Shown piece after piece: positions 60,121 through 64,000 of a stretch of 64,000 bases of DNA. This stretch comes from CAJXMH01 sp040220135 (GTDB lineage Bacteria > Bacteroidota > Bacteroidia > Flavobacteriales_E > Vicingaceae): contig JAVJTT010000026.1 of the NCBI GenBank assembly GCA_040220135.1, positions 62,001 to 126,000 of the forward strand, given 5' to 3'. The first letter of the stretch is position 1, and the number at the start of each line of letters is the position of its first letter. Position numbers and translations under genes: made by a program. The notes below the pieces were generated by a model that was not told where the DNA came from, did no database searches, and worked only from the letters and a program-made list of their open reading frames with translations.

Positions 60121-60927
60121 TTAACTTCCTAAGTTGAACTTATCCGCATCCATTCCAACTGGAAATTTTTTTCTGAATTCCTCGAGTTCTTTCCAACTTA
60201 ACTGTTCCGTTTGAATGCATTCTTGATTGTCTTTCGCCTCCCAAATTGATTCGCCTTTGGCATCTAAGATAAGGCTCCCACCGCTGTAGTCAATTCCTTT
60301 TCCATCTTTACCAATGCGGTTTAAGCCTAGCACATATACTTGGTTTTCAATCGCCCTGGCAAAAAGTAACTTTTTCCATGCCTCTACTCTTGGAGCAGGC
60401 CAATTCGCTACATAAAGTAGCAGATCATATTCCGGCTCCACATAAGAGCGTTGGTCGGTTTTAAACAGGTTGCGACTAAAAACAGGAAAGCGCAAGTCGT
60501 AGCAAATTAAAGGGCAAATCTTCCATCCTTTTAACTCCACCACTAAACGCTCTTTTCCCGGAGAAAAATGTTGGTCTTCATTTGCCATGCGGAACAAATG
60601 GCGTTTGTCGTAATGAGCATACTGTCCGTTTGGTTGCATCCAAATCAGTCGGTTGAAGTATTGCTTGTTTTCTTCAATGATCAAAGTTCCACAAACTACA
60701 GCTTTTTGTTTCTCCGCTTGCTGATGCATCCATTCCATGCTAGGGCCTTCCATGCCTTCAGCAACACCACTTGAGTTCATGGTAAAGCCGGTCGTGAACA
60801 TTTCAGGAAGTAAAATAAGATCAGTTTGTGAAAGCGATTGAAAGTGCTTTTCAAAATTTTGGCGATTGACCTTCGCATCTTCCCAAACGAGCTCGGTTTG
60901 GAGAAGACTAACTGTAATATTTTTCAT
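60121..60927 (-). CDS. Nitrilase-superfamily amidase, omega-amidase-like (YafV type)
   Basis: 268 residues. The catalytic triad is visible: E42 in 'LLPEMFTTGF', K108 in 'YDKRHLF' and C142 in 'PLICYDLRFP'. The 'MFTTGF' and 'YDKRHLFRM' forms are typical of omega-amidases that hydrolyse alpha-ketoglutaramate or alpha-ketosuccinamate. It starts 5 bp after the methionine-type aminotransferase, which releases such keto amides when glutamine is the amino donor, so the two probably act in sequence. Confidence 0.9.
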   Translation of the reverse strand: MKNITVSLLQTELVWEDAKVNRQNFEKHFQSLSQTDLILLPEMFTTGFTMNSSGVAEGMEGPSMEWMHQQAEKQKAVVCGTLIIEENKQYFNRLIWMQPNGQYAHYDKRHLFRMANEDQHFSPGKERLVVELKGWKICPLICYDLRFPVFSRNLFKTDQRSYVEPEYDLLLYVANWPAPRVEAWKKLLFARAIENQVYVLGLNRIGKDGKGIDYSGGSLILDAKGESIWEAKDNQECIQTEQLSWKELEEFRKKFPVGMDADKFNLGS

Positions 60928-60932
60928 GAATT

Positions 60933-62090
60933 TTATACCTTTTGCAGAATTTCTGCTGCTTGCTCTAAGGTACTATTTTGCTTGGCAAAGCAAAAACGCA
61001 ATACGTGATTGTCGTAATTTTGATTGTAGAAAACGGAAATTGGAATAGAAGCTACTTTATGCTCTTTTGTTAATCGAATGGCAAAATCAGTATCCTTTTC
61101 TTCACTGATCTTTTCATAACCTAAAAGCTGAAAATAGCTACCGGCGGTGTGTTTTAAGCTAAAACGACTTCCTTTTAGTAAACTAACGAATAAGTCCCTT
61201 TTTTCTTGGTAGAAGGCACCTAGGTTCAGATATTCTTCTTCCTTTTTTAAGAATTCAGCGTAAGCTGCTTGCACAGGAGTGTTTACGGCAAAAACATTAT
61301 ATTGATGTGCTTTTCTAAACTCTTTCATCAAGTCTGCCGGAGCAAGGCAGTAGCCCATTTTCCAGCCTGTGGTGTGATAAGTTTTACCGAAAGAAGAAAT
61401 TACAAAACTACGTTCTGCCAATTTGGGATAACGCGCTATACTTTGGTGCTCATAACCATCAAAGATGATATGCTCATAAACTTCGTCACTTAAGATTAAA
61501 ATATTCGAACCCTCTGTAAGCTTTTGTAATTGTTGCATGTCGTGCATGCTCATGATACTGCCACTGGGATTGTGCGGACTGTTAATGATGATCATCTTCG
61601 TCTGCTGATTGATCAACTTTTTAACCGCCTCCCAATTAATGCGGTAATCAGGTTCTTCTAACTTGACGTAAACCGGTTTGCCGCCTACTAGCTCAATGGC
61701 CGGTTCGTAGCAATCGTAAGCCGGGGTAAAGAGAATAACTTCATCACCTTCGTTAACCGTAGCTGCAATGGCCGTAAAAATGGCTTGAGTAGCTCCTGCT
61801 GTAACCGTTACTTCGGTTTCCGGATGATATACCCCGGTATAAAGTTTTTCTGTTTTTTCCGCAATGCTTTCACGAAGACTAAGTAAGCCAGGCATAGGTG
61901 CATATTGGTTCAGTCCGCTATTCATTGCTTTATGAACCAATTCGATTAATTCAGGACTACCATCAAAGTCAGGAAAACCTTGGGATAAATTGAGTGCATT
62001 CTCTTTTGCTGCCAAAGCTGACATGGTAGAAAAAATAGTTTGTCCTACCTTGGGCAATTTAGAATGCAATGACGCAGAAAAGCTTGGCAT
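60933..62090 (-). CDS. PLP-dependent aminotransferase, methionine aminotransferase-like (YbdL type)
   Basis: 385 residues, fold type I class I/II aminotransferase. 'LNLSQGFPDFDGSPEL', 'YAPMPGLLSLRESIA', 'TAGATQAIF', 'NSPHNPSGS', 'ILSDEVYEHIIFDG' and the PLP-lysine motif 'SSFGKTYHTTGWKMGY' (~235) are all present. 'FPDFDG' and 'FGKTYHTTGWK' are characteristic of the methionine/glutamine transaminase K-like group that converts ketomethiobutyrate to methionine. Located between sdhB (19-bp gap) and the omega-amidase-like gene (5-bp gap), all on the minus strand. Confidence 0.9.
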   Translation of the reverse strand: MPSFSASLHSKLPKVGQTIFSTMSALAAKENALNLSQGFPDFDGSPELIELVHKAMNSGLNQYAPMPGLLSLRESIAEKTEKLYTGVYHPETEVTVTAGATQAIFTAIAATVNEGDEVILFTPAYDCYEPAIELVGGKPVYVKLEEPDYRINWEAVKKLINQQTKMIIINSPHNPSGSIMSMHDMQQLQKLTEGSNILILSDEVYEHIIFDGYEHQSIARYPKLAERSFVISSFGKTYHTTGWKMGYCLAPADLMKEFRKAHQYNVFAVNTPVQAAYAEFLKKEEEYLNLGAFYQEKRDLFVSLLKGSRFSLKHTAGSYFQLLGYEKISEEKDTDFAIRLTKEHKVASIPISVFYNQNYDNHVLRFCFAKQNSTLEQAAEILQKV

Positions 62091-62109
62091 TGCGAATGGG
62101 GAGTTTAAT

Positions 62110-62874
62110 TTATTTTGCTAATGAAGCAGCCAAAAACTCGCGATTCATGCGAGCTATATTTTCTAATGAAATTCCTTTGGGACACTCTACCTCGCAAGCT
62201 CCGGTATTTGAACAGGGTCCAAAACCTTCTTCTTGGGCTTGTTTCACCATGTTTTTTACACGGTCTTTTGCCTCTACTTGTCCTTGTGGTAAAAGTGCAT
62301 ATTGCGAAACCTTAGCCGATACAAATAAAGAAGCCGAAGCGTTTTTACAAGCTGCTACACAAGCACCGCAACCAATGCAAGTGGCAGCATCGAAGGCCTG
62401 ATCGGCATTTTCTTTTTCAATTGGAATAGCATTCGCATCTTGGGTGTTTCCAGAAGTATTGACTGAAACATAACCACCTGCGTGTTGAATTCGGTCAAAA
62501 GAACTACGATCTACCACCAAATCTTTAATCACCGGGAAAGCGCTGGCTCTCCAAGGTTCAATGTAAATGGTATCGCCATCACTAAATGAACGCATATGAA
62601 GTTGACAAGTGGTAATGCGCTTACCGGGTCCATGAGGTTGACCATTAATGTAAAGCGAGCAAGAACCACAAATTCCTTCTCTACAATCATGGTCGAACTC
62701 TACTGGAGAGTCACCCTGCTGAATCAAGCCGTCGTTTAAGATGTCTAACATCTCTAAAAACGAACTGTCAGGAGAGACATCGTCTAATTGGTAGGTTTCT
62801 AGTTTACCTTTCGCATTGGCGTTTTTTTGGCGCCATACTTTCAGTGTTAACTTCATTCCTTTATTTGTTGACAT
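62110..62874 (-). CDS. sdhB: Succinate dehydrogenase/fumarate reductase iron-sulfur subunit
   Basis: 254 residues. N-terminal 2Fe-2S ferredoxin domain with 'CREGICGSCSLYINGQ' and a later C in 'TTCQLH'; C-terminal cysteine-rich motifs 'CIGCGACVAACKN' and 'CSNTGACEVECPKG' for the 4Fe-4S and 3Fe-4S centres. Passes electrons from the flavoprotein to the membrane quinone. It follows sdhA by 11 bp. The short 'MSTNKG' leader before 'MKLTLKVWRQ' leaves the exact start slightly open. Confidence 0.96.
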   Translation of the reverse strand: MSTNKGMKLTLKVWRQKNANAKGKLETYQLDDVSPDSSFLEMLDILNDGLIQQGDSPVEFDHDCREGICGSCSLYINGQPHGPGKRITTCQLHMRSFSDGDTIYIEPWRASAFPVIKDLVVDRSSFDRIQHAGGYVSVNTSGNTQDANAIPIEKENADQAFDAATCIGCGACVAACKNASASLFVSAKVSQYALLPQGQVEAKDRVKNMVKQAQEEGFGPCSNTGACEVECPKGISLENIARMNREFLAASLAK

Positions 62875-62885
62875 ATCTTTTGATC

Positions 62886-64000
62886 TTATTTGTAAGAACG
62901 AGTCTTCAATTCTACATTTTCAAACACTAAATCTTCCTTATGGTTTATTGCTTCGGAAGGTTTACCGGTGTATTCCCAAGCGGCTACATAAGCAAAGTCC
63001 TCATCACGACGAAGGGCTTCCCCTTCTTCTGTTTTGTACTCTTCACGGAAGTGACCGCCACAAGATTCTTCTCTTTCTAATGCATCACGTGCAAACAACT
63101 CTCCTAATTCTAAGAAGTCGGCTACACGACCGGCTTTTTCAAGTTCTTGGTTTAGTTCATTAGCTTCTCCCGGTACTCGAACTTCTTTCCAGAATAAATC
63201 TCTCAATTCTGCAATTTCAGAGATAGCCTCTTTTAGCCCTTCCGTAGTTCTAGCCATTCCAACTTTGTTCCACATGATCAAACCAAGTTTCTTGTGGAAG
63301 TAGTCTACCGTCTTAGAACCATTATTATTTACCAACTGATCAATGCGGTCTTTAACCTCTTTTTCAGCCTGTTCAAATTCAGGAGCGTCCGTTGGAATTT
63401 GCCCGGTTCGAATATCGTCAGCTAAATAGTCACCAATAGTGTAGGGAAGTACGAAGTAACCATCGGCCAAGCCTTGCATTAAGGCAGAGGCACCGAGGCG
63501 ATTTGCTCCGTGATCAGAGAAGTTAGCTTCTCCAATGGCGTATAAGCCGGGTACAGTTGTCATTAGGTTGTAGTCTACCCAAACACCCCCCATGGTATAA
63601 TGCACCGCTGGGTAGATTTTCATGGGTGTTTCATAGGGGTTTTCGTCGGTAATTTGTTGGTACATTTCAAACAAGTTACCGTACTTCGATTCAATTACTT
63701 TTTTACCCAGATTTGTAATGTCTTCTGCACTTGGATTTTTCAGGCCCTTCACATGGGCTTCTTCTTTTCCATATCGCTGAATAGCGGATTTGAAATCGAG
63801 GAAAACACCTTCTTTGGTGTCATTATTTACAACACCATAACCGGCATCGCATCTTTCTTTTGCCGCTCTTGAGGCCACATCACGAGGCACAAGGTTTCCA
63901 AAAGAAGGATACCTTCTTTCTAAGTAGTAATCACGATCTTCTTCTTTAATTTCAGTAGGCTTCAGGCGGCCTTCTCTTACTGCTTCGGCATCTTCTTTTT
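62886..64000 (-). CDS. sdhA: Succinate dehydrogenase/fumarate reductase flavoprotein subunit (N-terminal part outside window)
   Basis: The minus-strand frame stays open to the right edge; a GTG at 63890 ('VPRDVASRAAKE') is internal. About 371 C-terminal residues are visible. 'MGGVWVDYNLMTTVPGLYAIGEANFSDHGANRLGAS' (in part) is the FAD-binding and active-site region, and 'RAAKERCDAGYGV', 'RTTEGLKEA' and 'ESCGGHFREEYKTEEGEALR' (in part) are typical of the B. subtilis-like SdhA used in Bacteroidota. Upstream partner of sdhB. Confidence 0.95.
   Translation of the reverse strand, partial: KEDAEAVREGRLKPTEIKEEDRDYYLERRYPSFGNLVPRDVASRAAKERCDAGYGVVNNDTKEGVFLDFKSAIQRYGKEEAHVKGLKNPSAEDITNLGKKVIESKYGNLFEMYQQITDENPYETPMKIYPAVHYTMGGVWVDYNLMTTVPGLYAIGEANFSDHGANRLGASALMQGLADGYFVLPYTIGDYLADDIRTGQIPTDAPEFEQAEKEVKDRIDQLVNNNGSKTVDYFHKKLGLIMWNKVGMARTTEGLKEAISEIAELRDLFWKEVRVPGEANELNQELEKAGRVADFLELGELFARDALEREESCGGHFREEYKTEEGEALRRDEDFAYVAAWEYTGKPSEAINHKEDLVFENVELKTRSYK

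Overview
The window is a contiguous stretch of chromosome from a Bacteroidota bacterium, most likely a marine or aquatic relative of Flavobacteriales. Several signals point there. Many secreted proteins end in type IX secretion system (T9SS) sorting domains of both type A and type B, and there is a PorP/SprF-family outer-membrane protein. Recognisable promoters carry the Bacteroidota -7 element TAnnTTTG, and genes generally lack Shine-Dalgarno sequences. DUF5686-type and delta-60-type proteins also occur. The DNA is AT-rich throughout and no insertion sequence, prophage or CRISPR array is visible.

Layout. 2-15485: a surface-protein locus with a giant LamG/fibronectin-type protein (open at the left edge, type A sorting domain), a 1716-residue protein with 15 cadherin-like repeats (type B sorting domain), a PorP/SprF protein, and a coiled-coil protein with a SPOR-like end. 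15486-19254: a duplicated intergenic repeat, aspS (minus) and a T9SS cargo. 19376-25199: information-processing genes (tadA, a bacilliredoxin, rplM-rpsI-rpsB-tsf, pyrH, a small membrane protein, frr). 25200-28463: two T9SS cargo genes, each preceded by a short fragment of a sorting domain, among palindromic intergenic repeats. 28464-34146: a radical SAM/SPASM protein, a DUF5686 protein and a TPR/TMTC-like membrane protein. 34193-40580: a tightly overlapping five-gene operon joining an FAD oxidoreductase and a membrane 4Fe-4S protein to three glycosyltransferases. 40819-49714: a small membrane protein, an MscS channel, two paralogous propeller-type T9SS cargos, a glycerophosphodiester phosphodiesterase and a secreted protein built of about 22 MORN-type repeats. 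49821-54461: rimP-nusA-infB. 54509-57502: YdeI-like, SIMPL, Coq4-like and GAF proteins, then a palindrome cluster and tRNA-Leu(CAA). 57658-59857: prs-rplY-pth. 60121-64000 (minus): sdhA (open at the right edge), sdhB, a methionine-type aminotransferase and an omega-amidase-like nitrilase.

How it works together. Most of the window is housekeeping: translation factors and ribosomal proteins, ribonucleotide precursor and UMP metabolism, and succinate dehydrogenase. Set into it are cell-surface functions. The most coherent accessory unit is the left-hand locus, read here as a T9SS adhesin with its own delivery and anchoring partners. The second is the redox-glycosyltransferase operon, whose product cannot be named from sequence. 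Additional points of interest are a three-domain higher-order periodicity in the cadherin array, a Coq4-like protein in a lineage that normally makes menaquinone, candidate RNA control hairpins ahead of rpsB and rimP, and a duplicated 3' end of tRNA-Leu interrupted by a GC-rich palindrome.
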